Below, one piece after another: positions 9,195-18,307 of a stretch of DNA of 64,000 nucleotides. Below the pieces are notes generated by a model that was given only the letters and a program-made list of their open reading frames with translations, was not told where the DNA came from and ran no database searches. Source of the stretch: Phycisphaeraceae bacterium (lineage in GTDB: Bacteria; Planctomycetota; Phycisphaerae; Phycisphaerales; UBA1924); assembly GCA_019454185.1 (NCBI GenBank), contig CP075368.1, forward strand, positions 2,769,649-2,833,648, read 5' to 3'. Positions within the stretch are counted from its first letter, which is position 1. Every line of letters begins with the position of its first letter. Both the position numbers and the translations under genes were made by a program.

Positions 9195-9264
9195 CCTCGG
9201 CGTGCCGCTCCGACAGAAGCACGCACCGAACATCCGCGAGCACGCAACTGCCGACAACCGCCGC

Positions 9265-11364
9265 TTACAAAATCTTCAGCGACGTCCGCTTCTCAAGCTC
9301 AGCCACAGGCCGCGCGATCAGGTCGTAGCCATCCGCGGCGACGATTGCGCAGCGGACCAGTTCGCCGGGGCTCAGGCGCTCGCGCGACTGGACGTAAGTG
9401 ATGGCGTCAATCTGCGGGGCCTGGAAATACGTGCGCCCCTGATACAGCCGCCCGCCGGCACCGACGCCGCTGGTCTTGATCCCCGCGCTCTGCGTCGCAC
9501 CATCAATCAGCACATCCACGCGCCGGCCGGTCTGGCCCGGGCGCGACTCATCGAACTCACCCGCGATCGCCGAGGCCTTCGCAAACGCAACCTCCTGCTG
9601 CGCCGCCATCACCTCGCCCTTGCGGCGCGTCTTCGTCGCGGCATCGACGGCGAGCTTCGGATCCTCATCCATCGTCCCGGCAGGAGTGCCCGGCTCGCGC
9701 GAGTACTCAAAGACGCCGACAGCATCGAACCTCATGTCGCGGACGAATGCCAACAACTCCTCGTGGTCGCGCTCCGTCTCGCCCGGGAAGCCGCTGATGA
9801 ATGTCGTCCGGATCGCCATGCCCGGGATCCGCTCGCGCAGCTTATGGATGAGTTCGCGCTGGTGCGCCGCGCTCACGTTGCGGCGCATGCTGGTGAGCAT
9901 GTTGTCGCTCGCGTGCTGCAGAGGCATGTCGATGTACGGCAGCATCCGCCCCTTTGCGACCAACTCCGCGATCGCCTCGATGATCGGATCGCTGAAGTTC
10001 GAGGGATACGCGTACATCAGCCGGATCCACGCGTTGGGCGAGCCGTTCTTCACCGGCCCGAGCGTCTCCTCGGCGACGTCATCGATCACCCGCAGAAGCG
10101 CCGCCAGCCCACCCCCGACAGGAGTCCCCTCGATCGTGATCTCCGCATCCAACCCCAGCCCGATGTCGTCGCCGTAGCTCGTCGTGTCCTGTCCGATCAG
10201 GTTCAACTCGAACGCGCCGTCGTTCAGCAGTTCCGCGGTCTCCGCCGCGATGCGATCGATCGGCTTGGAGCGCATCTTGCCCCGGATCGACGGGATCGTG
10301 CAGAACGCGCACGCCTGGTTGCACCCCTCGCTGATGCGGAGATACGCGTAGTGCCGGGGCGTAAGGCGAAGTCGCGTCGCATCATCCTCAAAGTACCCGA
10401 CACCCGTCCCGTCCTTGCCGTTGACCGTCAGTCCCGCGGTCTTCATGCCCCGTTCGCGAGCCGCGACGAGGGCGTTGCCGGAGATCCAGTACGCCGGTCC
10501 GTCGCTCGACTCTTTCAAGCCCTTGCGCTCTGGCGCCTTGCCACGAACGGCCTCGACGATCTTGTCGCGATCGAAGACGCCGATCATCGCGTCGATTCCC
10601 GGCTCCCACTCCAGCATCTTCGCGCGGTGCCGCTGCACCAGACACCCGGCGACGACGACCCGCTTCACACGCCCCTCCTGCTTGGCCTTCACGGCATCGC
10701 GGATGACAGTGAGCGATTCCTCTTTGCTCGCCTCCAGGAACCCGCACGTGTTCACCACGATGGCATCCGCATCCGGAAGCGTGCTCGCGCCGCCATATGA
10801 CGCGCACCCCTCGGCCCGCGTGCCGGTCGGCGCGGCATCAAGATCTCCATGCTCGTTATCGTGAGGGTGCGAGTGCTGGTCTTCGTGGATGGTCCCGCCC
10901 TCGGTGTGGGCCGAGTCGTCCCACCGTTCCGCCTGTCCGCCCGTCGCGACCGGGATGATCCCATCCAGAGCGAGCAGGCCGAGCATCTTCTCCGAATCGA
11001 CGAGATTCTTCGGACACCCGAGCGACACAAACCCGACGGTGACCACCTCAGAAGCGGGCGCCTTCGGCGCGCCGGCCTTCACGCTCTTCTTGGGCTTGTT
11101 CTTCTCCGACAGCTTGATCACGCCCTTGCCGGGCTTGAGATCACGCGCCGCGGCGCGGTCCTCCGGCTTTGTACCAAGACCCCTGATCGTCCGGATCCTG
11201 CCCCCGGGCTTGCCCTTCGATACATCCTCTCGGCGCTCGCGATCCTTCGACGCCGGCCCGCGATGAGGACCGCTCTTGCCCGACCGACCGCGCGACGCCG
11301 ATGGACCACTCTTGCGGCTTCCCTGCTTCGCGCCCGGCGACATCTTTCGTGACCGCTTTGCCAT
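9265..11364 (-). CDS. rimO: Ribosomal protein S12 methylthiotransferase RimO, extended
   Basis: A radical-SAM methylthiotransferase that modifies Asp of ribosomal protein S12. Seen in order: the MTTase domain opening with GFVSLGCPKNLVDSE, then VVNTCGFLEASKEES, then AGCLVQRH (three cluster cysteines); the radical-SAM CxxxCxxC in EGCNQACAFCTIPS; and a C-terminal TRAM-like domain. RimO is normally about 430-450 residues; this is 699. The excess is a Lys/Arg/Gly/Ser-rich N-terminal tail of about 105 residues and a roughly 50-residue His/Asp/Gly-rich insertion inside the MTTase domain after SEKMLGLLALDG. A second insertion (about 60 residues) precedes the radical-SAM motif. ATG 11364 is used; ATG 11370 is equally possible. 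Confidence 0.92.
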   Translation of the reverse strand: MAKRSRKMSPGAKQGSRKSGPSASRGRSGKSGPHRGPASKDRERREDVSKGKPGGRIRTIRGLGTKPEDRAAARDLKPGKGVIKLSEKNKPKKSVKAGAPKAPASEVVTVGFVSLGCPKNLVDSEKMLGLLALDGIIPVATGGQAERWDDSAHTEGGTIHEDQHSHPHDNEHGDLDAAPTGTRAEGCASYGGASTLPDADAIVVNTCGFLEASKEESLTVIRDAVKAKQEGRVKRVVVAGCLVQRHRAKMLEWEPGIDAMIGVFDRDKIVEAVRGKAPERKGLKESSDGPAYWISGNALVAARERGMKTAGLTVNGKDGTGVGYFEDDATRLRLTPRHYAYLRISEGCNQACAFCTIPSIRGKMRSKPIDRIAAETAELLNDGAFELNLIGQDTTSYGDDIGLGLDAEITIEGTPVGGGLAALLRVIDDVAEETLGPVKNGSPNAWIRLMYAYPSNFSDPIIEAIAELVAKGRMLPYIDMPLQHASDNMLTSMRRNVSAAHQRELIHKLRERIPGMAIRTTFISGFPGETERDHEELLAFVRDMRFDAVGVFEYSREPGTPAGTMDEDPKLAVDAATKTRRKGEVMAAQQEVAFAKASAIAGEFDESRPGQTGRRVDVLIDGATQSAGIKTSGVGAGGRLYQGRTYFQAPQIDAITYVQSRERLSPGELVRCAIVAADGYDLIARPVAELEKRTSLKIL

Positions 11365-11408
11365 GTGCATGACTTTAGGTTCGATCTCCCCGTGAGCCGC
11401 ACGAGGGC

Positions 11409-12005
11409 TTATTCAGGCCTCAGCCGCCCCTCGGGCGTCACGCGGCACTCACCCCGTGCCCGCAACTGCCTGATCCCCTCATACACCACGGCACACACCG
11501 CCGTCGCCAGGTTCAGCGAACGCTCCGCCTCAACCAGCGGGAGCGAGACCACGCGTTCCGGGTATGCCTCCAGCAGCTCGCGAGGCAGCCCGCTCGTCTC
11601 ACGCCCGAACACCAGGTGGTCGCCCCGACGCAACTCAACATCAAACACCGATCGTGCGGCTTTCGTCGACAGAAAGAACGTCCGCCCCGGATCCATCGAC
11701 CGCTCGTAACTCGCCCACTCCGCGTGCTCGACCCAGTCCAGCCGAGGCCAATAGTCCAGCCCCGCTCGCCGACACGCCTTCTCCGTCAACTCAAACCCGA
11801 GCGGCCTCACCAGATGCAACCTGCACCCGGTCGCCACGCACGTCCGCCCGATGTTCCCCGTGTTGTTCGGGATCTCCGGCTCTCGCAGCACCACGTGAAA
11901 GTGCGGCGCTGTCAGGAGAGGTTGAGCCGGCGGAGCGACAAACGCCCCGGCGCTCTGCGCCGAGGCGTCTTCTCGGTTCAATCCTGAGCCCGGCTTACTT
12001 GCCAC
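11409..12005 (-). CDS. trmL: tRNA (cytidine/uridine-2'-O)-methyltransferase TrmL (SpoU family)
   Basis: A 198-residue SPOUT methyltransferase that 2'-O-methylates wobble position 34 of tRNA-Leu isoacceptors. Motif 1 is EPEIPNNTGNIGRTC, motif 2 is LVFGRETSGLP, and motif 3 is PLVEAERSLNLATAV, together forming the trefoil-knot SAM site. About 35 residues precede the conserved domain. No ATG exists upstream of the domain; GTG 12005 overlaps the end of the upstream thioredoxin-like gene by 11 bases, which supports coupled translation. Confidence 0.88.
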   Translation of the reverse strand: MASKPGSGLNREDASAQSAGAFVAPPAQPLLTAPHFHVVLREPEIPNNTGNIGRTCVATGCRLHLVRPLGFELTEKACRRAGLDYWPRLDWVEHAEWASYERSMDPGRTFFLSTKAARSVFDVELRRGDHLVFGRETSGLPRELLEAYPERVVSLPLVEAERSLNLATAVCAVVYEGIRQLRARGECRVTPEGRLRPE

Positions 12006-13287
12006 GCGCCTTCAGCCACGCCTGCTCGGCGGCCCGACGCGCCTTCACGCCGGGATCGTTCTCGATCACCGCATCGACAGCCGCCTTGAAAGAGGGGCTC
12101 TTCGAGTCGCCGTACCACCGGACCATCCCGTCCGACGAAGCCACCACGGCGTACGTCGGAGACTGGGTCGCCGTGAACCGACCCGACACGCTGGACATCA
12201 CCGCGCCCGTCGGGTCGAACATGACCGGATGCGCAAGGCGACTGGAATCCGCGAACTCCTTCGTCCGCTTCCCGAGCAGCTCCAACTCCAACGCACGCTT
12301 CGTCTCGTCAGAGAATGAACTGGAACCGCCCGACAACGTCTCACGCGGCACAACAATCCCCGCGACCGCGATGTCACGCCCGCGCTCGCGCTGCAAAAGA
12401 TCCATCTCCTTCACCATGCGCGAGGTCGAAGGAACATCCGGATTCCAGAAATACGCCACCACCGCGCGACCCTTCGTCGCGGGCGGCTTGGGCGGATACC
12501 AACCGTAACTCGGCAGCACGAAGAACCCCGGCTGCTCCTGACGCCCGGAGTCCGTCGGCAGCTTCGGCCACCGTGCGTTGACGTACGCCTCGGGCGACGG
12601 ATCAGGGAATGGAAGCTCCGGAATGTTGACCAGATCCGCCTGCTGGTTGATCGCCGCCGTCCGGTTCGCGCGGATCCGCTCCTCCTCCGCCTTCTCCGCA
12701 AGCGTCTGATTGATCTTCCCCGCCTGCTCCATCGTCTCCTTCGCGACGATCTTCGCGGCTTGCTCCAGCGAAGATGAATCAACGTCCGCAAACCGCAGCT
12801 GTCCCGCCCGATCGATCACATAGATATCCGGATCCTGATCGACGCTGAGCCCCGCACGCATCTTGTTGCCGGTGTCGTGGGCGATACGGAACGTGATCCC
12901 CCTGGACTTTGCCACGCCCTCCGCCTCGTCCCACTCCTCGTCGTCGTGCAGACCCACCACGATCAGCCCATCCGAGGCGTACTGATCCGCCACGCGCTGG
13001 GCCGCCGTCAGGGCCCGCAGCGAGGCGTCGTACCAGTTCGACCACGTCACGATGATGACGGGCTTGCCGCTCGTGTCCGCGCTTGTCAGGGGTGCGCCGT
13101 TGGCCCACGCACCAACACCGCCCCAGAGGTCGGCCGGGAAGGGCTTGAGTTCCATGGCGTCAAGAGACGCACGCCGCGCTCCCGCCCCTTCACGGACGAT
13201 GCCCTCGGAGGGCTGGGCCGTCGCCGCAACAGGAACGACCGAGGTCGCAACAGCAAGAACCAGAACGGGTGTGATGGAACGGATCAT
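11995..13287 (-). CDS. Secreted thioredoxin/TlpA-fold protein
   Basis: A 430-residue exported protein with signal peptide MIRSITPVLVLAVATSVVPVAATA. Residues 60-170 look like a TlpA/AhpC thioredoxin fold (VIIVTWSNWYDASLRAL, then DPDIYVIDRAGQLRF), but a Ser-Asn-Trp-Tyr segment stands where the CxxC redox pair should be, so disulfide chemistry is unlikely. A second thioredoxin-like half follows (VVAYFWNPDVPSTSRMVKEM, again without cysteines). The function is unknown. The frame is open back to 14085, but the signal peptide and the overlap with yidC upstream argue for ATG 13287. Confidence 0.65.
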   Translation of the reverse strand: MIRSITPVLVLAVATSVVPVAATAQPSEGIVREGAGARRASLDAMELKPFPADLWGGVGAWANGAPLTSADTSGKPVIIVTWSNWYDASLRALTAAQRVADQYASDGLIVVGLHDDEEWDEAEGVAKSRGITFRIAHDTGNKMRAGLSVDQDPDIYVIDRAGQLRFADVDSSSLEQAAKIVAKETMEQAGKINQTLAEKAEEERIRANRTAAINQQADLVNIPELPFPDPSPEAYVNARWPKLPTDSGRQEQPGFFVLPSYGWYPPKPPATKGRAVVAYFWNPDVPSTSRMVKEMDLLQRERGRDIAVAGIVVPRETLSGGSSSFSDETKRALELELLGKRTKEFADSSRLAHPVMFDPTGAVMSSVSGRFTATQSPTYAVVASSDGMVRWYGDSKSPSFKAAVDAVIENDPGVKARRAAEQAWLKARGK

Positions 13288-13632
13288 GCGAGAGGATACT
13301 CCGGAAAGCACGCCGGCGCGGGTTCTTGAACCCGACACGGGCAGGTAAAGGTGATACACGCACGATCGGAGCCGGTTCCCGCCGGTAGGAGGGTGTTCAG
13401 GCGTCTCAAACTCCCCACACTCATGGCACTCTCCATTCACGGGCCGCACGCGCGTGATGCTCCAACAGCCGACGCACGCCATCCTCAGCCCGAAGATTCC
13501 TGAAAGACCGCGACACACGAAACAACCGTCTATCGTTGTCCCTGCGCCGGAGCACCCCAAGCGGGGCCTCGTGACGCACAACAAGATCCAGGCAATCTGC
13601 GGCTCAGCGCCGCCCACAATCGCGGAGCATCG
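13288..13632. other. Divergent intergenic region upstream of yidC
   Basis: 345 bases between divergently transcribed genes, so promoters for both must lie here. I see no strong sigma-70 hexamers. A small palindrome (GGGTTC TT GAACCC, 13319-13332) sits about 35 bases upstream of the minus-strand gene. Read on the minus strand the region stays open and encodes CxxC-like pairs (CVGC, CHEC), but I could not support it as a gene. Confidence 0.4.
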
Positions 13633-15882
13633 ATGGCGCAGCGTGGGAATCCCAAAGTTCGGTTTCTGCTCACACTCCTGATCGTTCTGGTCGTGGGCGG
13701 CGTCTCGTGGGCGTTCTTTCTCTCCTCCTCGAACAAGCCCACGCCGTCTCCCACAACGCCGCAACAGCCCGAGCCGCGTGCCGCCGCGCCCGCCGAACGC
13801 CCCGCGCCGACACCAGAGCCGAGCCAGAGCCCCGCGCCGGAACAAGTGGTCGCCGCCCCCGCGCCGGATGCCCCACCCTCCGGACGCCCCGCCGCACTCG
13901 AAGGACTCCGCGCCCGAAACACAGGTGCGATGGAACCGCAGACGCTCGGCCTCCTCGACGCCCAGGCCCCGATCCGCCAGGCCCTCACGATCGATCCCCT
14001 CGGGGTTGGCGTCGGCTCCCTCAAACTCGGACGCTACTTCACGACCATCAAGAACGAAGCGAACGTCGAGGTCCAGCGCACCCATCGCGAGGGTGCCTAC
14101 GCGCTCACACCCTTCTCCGCGCTCGGCGTTCAGGTCGAGGGCGTGATCGTCAACCTCCTCAGCGCGTCGGTCTGGAGCCCTGTCCCCGGTGCGCCGAGCG
14201 GCACATTCGAGGCGATCGTCGAGAACGCCTCCGGCGAGGCCGTCCTCCGCATCGTCCGCTCATTCCGACTCACCTCCGACTCCTACGAGATCGAACTCGC
14301 CCAGACAGTCGAGAACCTCACCGATCGCGAGCTCAACATCCGCTGGTTCCAGTACGGCCCCGTCGATCTGGAGAACGACAGCGCGGGCGGCTCCACAAAG
14401 GTCTCAAAGGCCCGCGACATGCGCCGCCTGCGCTTCGGATACCTCCTCAAGGCCCAGTCCGACCCGTCGCAGCGCATCGTCTTCGCCAACGCCTTCCTCT
14501 GGTTCCGCCCCAAGGTCCTCGGAAAGGCCGACAAGGCCACCGGGCTCTTCCCCGATGTCGCCACCGTCTGGCCGAACCCCGTCTCCCTCGACGCCGAGTT
14601 CACCCTCGCCTGGGCGGGCATGTCGAACCGCTACTTCAGCGTCGTCACGCACGGCCTCGTCGGCGATGCCCCGAACCCCGCCTCATTCTCATGGGTCGAT
14701 CGCATCGATCGCGTCGTCCTGCACCGATACATCGAAGAGAAGGGCCAACCCGTCTACGCCCCTGTCATCGGCGTCAAACTCGACAGCAAGCCCGTCGCCG
14801 TCGCGCCCGGTTCGACCGCCGACTTCAGCATGGGCATCTACGCCGGACCCATGGAAAAGGACGCCATCACCGCAGATCCCCGCGCCGCCGCCGCCGGAGT
14901 CCAGGAGATCGTCGTCTACAACGCCGGCGGCCCGTGCGCCTTCTGCACATTCCCCGTGCTGACCGACGCACTGGTCTGGCTGCTCGAGATCGTCCACCGC
15001 GCCACCGCCGACTGGGCGGTCGCCATCATCATCCTCGTCATCATCGTCCGCACCGTGCTCCACCCCGTGAACCGCTGGTCACAGGTGCGCATGCAACGCT
15101 TCGCCAAGCAGATGCAGGACATCGCCCCCAAGCAGAAGAAGCTCCAGGAGCGATACGCCAACGACAAGCAGAAACTCCAGCAGGAGACCGGCAAGCTCTG
15201 GCGCGAAGAGGGGATCAACCCCGCCGGCATGCTCGGCTGCCTCCCCATGCTCATGCAGACCCCGATCTGGATCGCACTCTACGCAACGCTCTACTACGCC
15301 TTCGAACTCCGCCAGCAACCCGCCTTCTACGGCATCTTCCAGTCGCTCACCGGCGGCGGCTGGGCTTTCATGGCCGACCTCGCCGAGCCCGACCACGCGA
15401 TCTGGTTCGCCGGCAAGGGCATCCACATCTGGTTCCTCTCCGACTTCATGGGACCGATCACCGGCCTGAATGTCCTCCCGCTCGCCTGGGGAGCCGTCTT
15501 CTGGGTCCACCAGAAGTACCTCACCCCGCCCACCACCGGCACCATGACCCCCGAGCAGGAACAGCAGCAGAAGATCATCAAGGTCATGTCCGTCGTCATG
15601 CTCCCCGTCTTCATGTACAACGCCCCGTCGGGCCTTCTCGTCTACTTCCTGACCAACTCCGTCCTCGCCATCGTCGAGAACCACTGGATCCGCGAGCACG
15701 TCAAGAAGCACGACCTGCTCAACCCCGAGAAGTACCGCAAGCAGAAGAAGGGGCCCGGCTTCATGCAACGCCTCCAGATGCTCGCCGAGCAGAAGCAGGC
15801 CCAGCAACAGTCCAAGGGCGCAAAGGGCTCGCAGGGATTCAACCCCGGCGCACGTGGCCCGCAGCGTCCGCCCAGGCGCTGA
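13633..15882 (+). CDS. yidC: Membrane protein insertase YidC
   Basis: A 749-residue Oxa1/YidC-family insertase that places proteins into the inner membrane with or without SecYEG. It has an N-terminal TM anchor (FLLTLLIVLVVGGVSWAFF), a Pro/Ala-rich linker, a large periplasmic beta domain (residues 110-430), and then the conserved insertase core starting at VWLLEIVHRATADWAVAII, with NRWSQVRMQRFAKQMQ and INPAGMLGCLPMLMQTPIWIALY. A basic C-terminal tail (GPGFMQRLQML... PQRPPRR) fits ribosome contact. Size and order match the Gram-negative-type YidC. mnmE follows after 21 bases, an arrangement widely conserved. Confidence 0.95.
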   Translation: MAQRGNPKVRFLLTLLIVLVVGGVSWAFFLSSSNKPTPSPTTPQQPEPRAAAPAERPAPTPEPSQSPAPEQVVAAPAPDAPPSGRPAALEGLRARNTGAMEPQTLGLLDAQAPIRQALTIDPLGVGVGSLKLGRYFTTIKNEANVEVQRTHREGAYALTPFSALGVQVEGVIVNLLSASVWSPVPGAPSGTFEAIVENASGEAVLRIVRSFRLTSDSYEIELAQTVENLTDRELNIRWFQYGPVDLENDSAGGSTKVSKARDMRRLRFGYLLKAQSDPSQRIVFANAFLWFRPKVLGKADKATGLFPDVATVWPNPVSLDAEFTLAWAGMSNRYFSVVTHGLVGDAPNPASFSWVDRIDRVVLHRYIEEKGQPVYAPVIGVKLDSKPVAVAPGSTADFSMGIYAGPMEKDAITADPRAAAAGVQEIVVYNAGGPCAFCTFPVLTDALVWLLEIVHRATADWAVAIIILVIIVRTVLHPVNRWSQVRMQRFAKQMQDIAPKQKKLQERYANDKQKLQQETGKLWREEGINPAGMLGCLPMLMQTPIWIALYATLYYAFELRQQPAFYGIFQSLTGGGWAFMADLAEPDHAIWFAGKGIHIWFLSDFMGPITGLNVLPLAWGAVFWVHQKYLTPPTTGTMTPEQEQQQKIIKVMSVVMLPVFMYNAPSGLLVYFLTNSVLAIVENHWIREHVKKHDLLNPEKYRKQKKGPGFMQRLQMLAEQKQAQQQSKGAKGSQGFNPGARGPQRPPRR

Positions 15883-15903
15883 GCAGCACGCGGAGAACGC
15901 CGA

Positions 15904-17328
15904 ATGATCCTCGGCGACACCATCATCGCGCTCGCTTCCGCACCGGGACGCTCTCCCCTCGCGCTCATCCGCCTCAGCGGGCCGGCAACCCGCCGGATCG
16001 CGAGCGAGCGTCTGGGCATCGATCACTTCCAACAAGAGGGAGCCGCCGCACGCCACGCCACGCTCTCGCTCTGGAACCTCGAAGCCCCCTTTGCACGCAA
16101 CCCGATCCCGTTGCGTCTCCCGGTGCGCGTCATCCACGCCCCCGCCCCGCGCACCTACACCGGTGAAGACACGCTCGAGATCCTCCTCCCCGGCAACCCC
16201 GCCCTCGTCGATCGCGTCCTGACAAGTCTCATCACACGCGCAGACACGCTCCCGCCCGATGCCGTCGTCCGCCACGCCGAGCCCGGCGAGTTCTCCGCCC
16301 GGGCGTTCCTCAACGGCAAGATGACGATCGAAGCCGCCGAGGGTGTCAACGCCTCCATCGCCGCATCGAGCGAGGCCGAGCTCGAATGCTCCGCCCGCGC
16401 CCTGCGTGCCGAAGATGCCCCGCGCTGGAGATCATGGGCGAACGAGACAGCCACGCTGCTCGCCCTGGTCGAAGCGGGCATCGACTTCACCGATCAGGAG
16501 GATGTCGTCGCCATCTCGACCCCGGACCTGCGCGATCGCGCCGCGCAACTCGCGCGCGAGATCGAAGAGAACACCGGCGGCCGTCGCTCCCTCGCCGCCG
16601 CACGCCACATCCCACTCGTCGTCCTCACCGGCAGGCCCAACGCCGGCAAGAGCACACTGATGAACGCACTGCTCGGGCGAAAGCGCTCCGTCGTCTCCGA
16701 GCACGCGGGCACGACTCGCGACATCCTCATCGAACGCGCCGATCTCTCATCTCTCGCTCCCGGCTCTCCCGAGATCGAACTCGCCGACACAGCCGGACTC
16801 GACACCCACGACCCCGACATCGCAGACCCCATCGCCGCCGACATGCAGCGCCGCGCCCGCGAAACGATCGCCGCCGCCGATGTCGTCCTCTGGTGCGATC
16901 CCGATGGTGCGTTCGATGTTGCGCCCGGCCTATCCCCCGAAACCAGCTCGCCCCTGCTTCGCGTCCGCACAAAGGCCGACAGACCCTCGCCCCGTGCCGA
17001 TGCCACCGGCCACAGCATCATCCACGTCTGCGCCCTCGATGGATGGAACCTCGCCGAACTCGCCCGAGTCATCTCAGAGACCATCGCCACCTCCGCGCGC
17101 GCATCCTCCGCAGGCGGCACACGCATCCTGCTCGCACGCCACGCCCTCGCCCTCGCAGAAGCACACCACCGCCTCGAATCCGTGATCGCAATGACCTCCG
17201 CCCGCGACGACGCGGCCATCGCCACACAGCTCCGCCTCGCACTCGACGCCCTCGGATCCATCACCGGACGCCTCAGCCCCGATGATGTCCTCGGTCTCAT
17301 CTTCTCACGCTTCTGCGTCGGGAAGTGA
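15904..17328 (+). CDS. mnmE: tRNA modification GTPase MnmE (TrmE)
   Basis: A 474-residue GTPase that works with MnmG to form 5-carboxymethylaminomethyl-uridine at the tRNA wobble position. The N-terminal formyl-THF-binding domain covers about residues 1-125. The inserted G domain has G1 GRPNAGKST near residue 243, G2 in the GTTRD segment, G3 DTAGL, and a G4 that reads TKAD. The protein ends in FCVGK, the CxGK terminus needed for MnmE catalysis. The gene lies directly downstream of yidC. Length and all key residues look normal. Confidence 0.95.
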   Translation: MILGDTIIALASAPGRSPLALIRLSGPATRRIASERLGIDHFQQEGAAARHATLSLWNLEAPFARNPIPLRLPVRVIHAPAPRTYTGEDTLEILLPGNPALVDRVLTSLITRADTLPPDAVVRHAEPGEFSARAFLNGKMTIEAAEGVNASIAASSEAELECSARALRAEDAPRWRSWANETATLLALVEAGIDFTDQEDVVAISTPDLRDRAAQLAREIEENTGGRRSLAAARHIPLVVLTGRPNAGKSTLMNALLGRKRSVVSEHAGTTRDILIERADLSSLAPGSPEIELADTAGLDTHDPDIADPIAADMQRRARETIAAADVVLWCDPDGAFDVAPGLSPETSSPLLRVRTKADRPSPRADATGHSIIHVCALDGWNLAELARVISETIATSARASSAGGTRILLARHALALAEAHHRLESVIAMTSARDDAAIATQLRLALDALGSITGRLSPDDVLGLIFSRFCVGK

Positions 17329-17348
17329 CCCACCGACAGGTCCCAAAA

Positions 17349-17384
17349 CGACCCGACGGCCCTCGGAAGGGCCGTCTCGGGTCG
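17349..17384 (+). terminator. Bulged hairpin after mnmE (terminator-like, no T-tract)
   Basis: The left arm 17349-17363 pairs with 17368-17384 across 15 positions with a two-base bulge and a 4-nt loop. It is the strongest inverted repeat in this part of the window and lies 20 bases after the mnmE stop. It is followed by GGAGGAG rather than by thymines, so it could be a Rho-assisted terminator, an RNA-stabilising structure or part of a leader for the downstream frame. Confidence 0.45.
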
Positions 17385-17399
17385 CTGGAGGAGAGAGAG

Positions 17400-17585
17400 A
17401 TGCTGCACCGAATCGGAATCCCGCGTTCAGTTGCGTTGAACCTGGCTTCCTTTCCGGTCGTTCCGTATGCCACTCTTCCATACGCCTCGGATACAACAAG
17501 AGTTCTTCAAGAAACCTCAATCTGCCCAAGATGTCCGGGAGGTGTTCACCCCAATCAGTGCTCGCAGAGCATGAATTGTCAGTGA
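17400..17585 (+). CDS. Possible 61-residue small protein
   Basis: An ATG at 17400 is preceded by GGAGGAG at 17386-17392, one of the better ribosome binding sites in the window. The frame runs 61 codons with four cysteines in the second half (CPRC and two further). No family is recognised. Codon use is AT-richer than its neighbours, so either this is a young or acquired small gene or the Shine-Dalgarno is coincidental. Confidence 0.25.
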   Translation: MLHRIGIPRSVALNLASFPVVPYATLPYASDTTRVLQETSICPRCPGGVHPNQCSQSMNCQ

Positions 17586-17704
17586 CTTGCGCTTGTGAAC
17601 GGAGCATGTTTGGGTATGTGCCATCATTCTGCCCTGTTCGACTTTGTATCCTTGGCTCGACTTGTAGAATGGTGAGCACACACGTTCGCGAAGGAGGGAT
17701 GAGG

Positions 17705-18043
17705 ATGCCCGATCAGATCGAGTCAACACCCGCATCCGACACGGCTCCGCAGGGACAGGCCGCGGTCCAGGACCGCCCGGAGACCGCACCCCCGCGCCTG
17801 GATCACCTCCCGCCCTATCGCGTGCTGCTCCATAACGACGACGTCAACACCGTTGAGGACGTTGTGTTCTCGGTCACCGAGATCGCACGCCTCACCGTCC
17901 AGCAGGCCGTCCAGGTCACCATGACCGCCCATAAACGCGGCATCGCCCTCGTCTGCGTGACCCATAAAGAACGCGCCGAACTGCTCGAAGAGCAGTTCCG
18001 CTCGCGCCGACTCAAGGTCACCATCGAGCCCGCCCCCGCCTGA
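17705..18043 (+). CDS. clpS: ClpS adaptor of the ClpAP protease
   Basis: A 112-residue adaptor that delivers N-degron substrates to ClpA/C. The core reads YRVLLHNDDVNTVEDVV (the Asn-Asp-Asp substrate pocket) and continues with MTAHKRGIALVCVTHKERAEL, the conserved ClpA-binding helix and strand. A 35-residue flexible N-terminal arm precedes it. ATG 17705 is preferred over ATG 17699 because GGAGGG at 17693-17698 then sits at normal spacing. No clpA lies in the window. Confidence 0.93.
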   Translation: MPDQIESTPASDTAPQGQAAVQDRPETAPPRLDHLPPYRVLLHNDDVNTVEDVVFSVTEIARLTVQQAVQVTMTAHKRGIALVCVTHKERAELLEEQFRSRRLKVTIEPAPA

Positions 18044-18307
18044 CCCTTCTCACCCCGATCCGCTCGCCCCCTTGCAATACGCCCCGCCGATTGTCAAGCG
18101 GATTCTCACGCGCCGTCTCGATGAGCACCGGCACAGAGCGTCCGCCGCGTGCGATGCACGCGACCGACCGAGATCGGCCAGCCGTCGCTCGCCCACCGCC
18201 GAACCCTCAATCACGCATCAAGCAACCAAGCACCGACACGCCGAGGCCGATGGCTTCTCTCGCCTCGCGGGTCCCACACCCCGCGATCGCGACACGGAGG
18301 CCTCACC

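Larger units (their letters stand above)
17329..17704. other. AT-richer mnmE-clpS intergenic region with hairpin and possible small ORF
   Basis: 376 bases whose composition is clearly less GC-rich than the flanking genes. It contains a strong bulged hairpin, a well-placed Shine-Dalgarno followed by a 61-codon frame, and a possible -10 hexamer (TAGAAT at 17665-17670) ahead of clpS. Beyond these I see nothing recognisable. Confidence 0.45.

Noticed and set aside
8749..10800. A 683-codon open frame across manA and antisense to rimO
   Set aside because: Crosses two well-supported genes; Arg/Pro/Ala-rich composition with no recognisable motif; a GC artefact.
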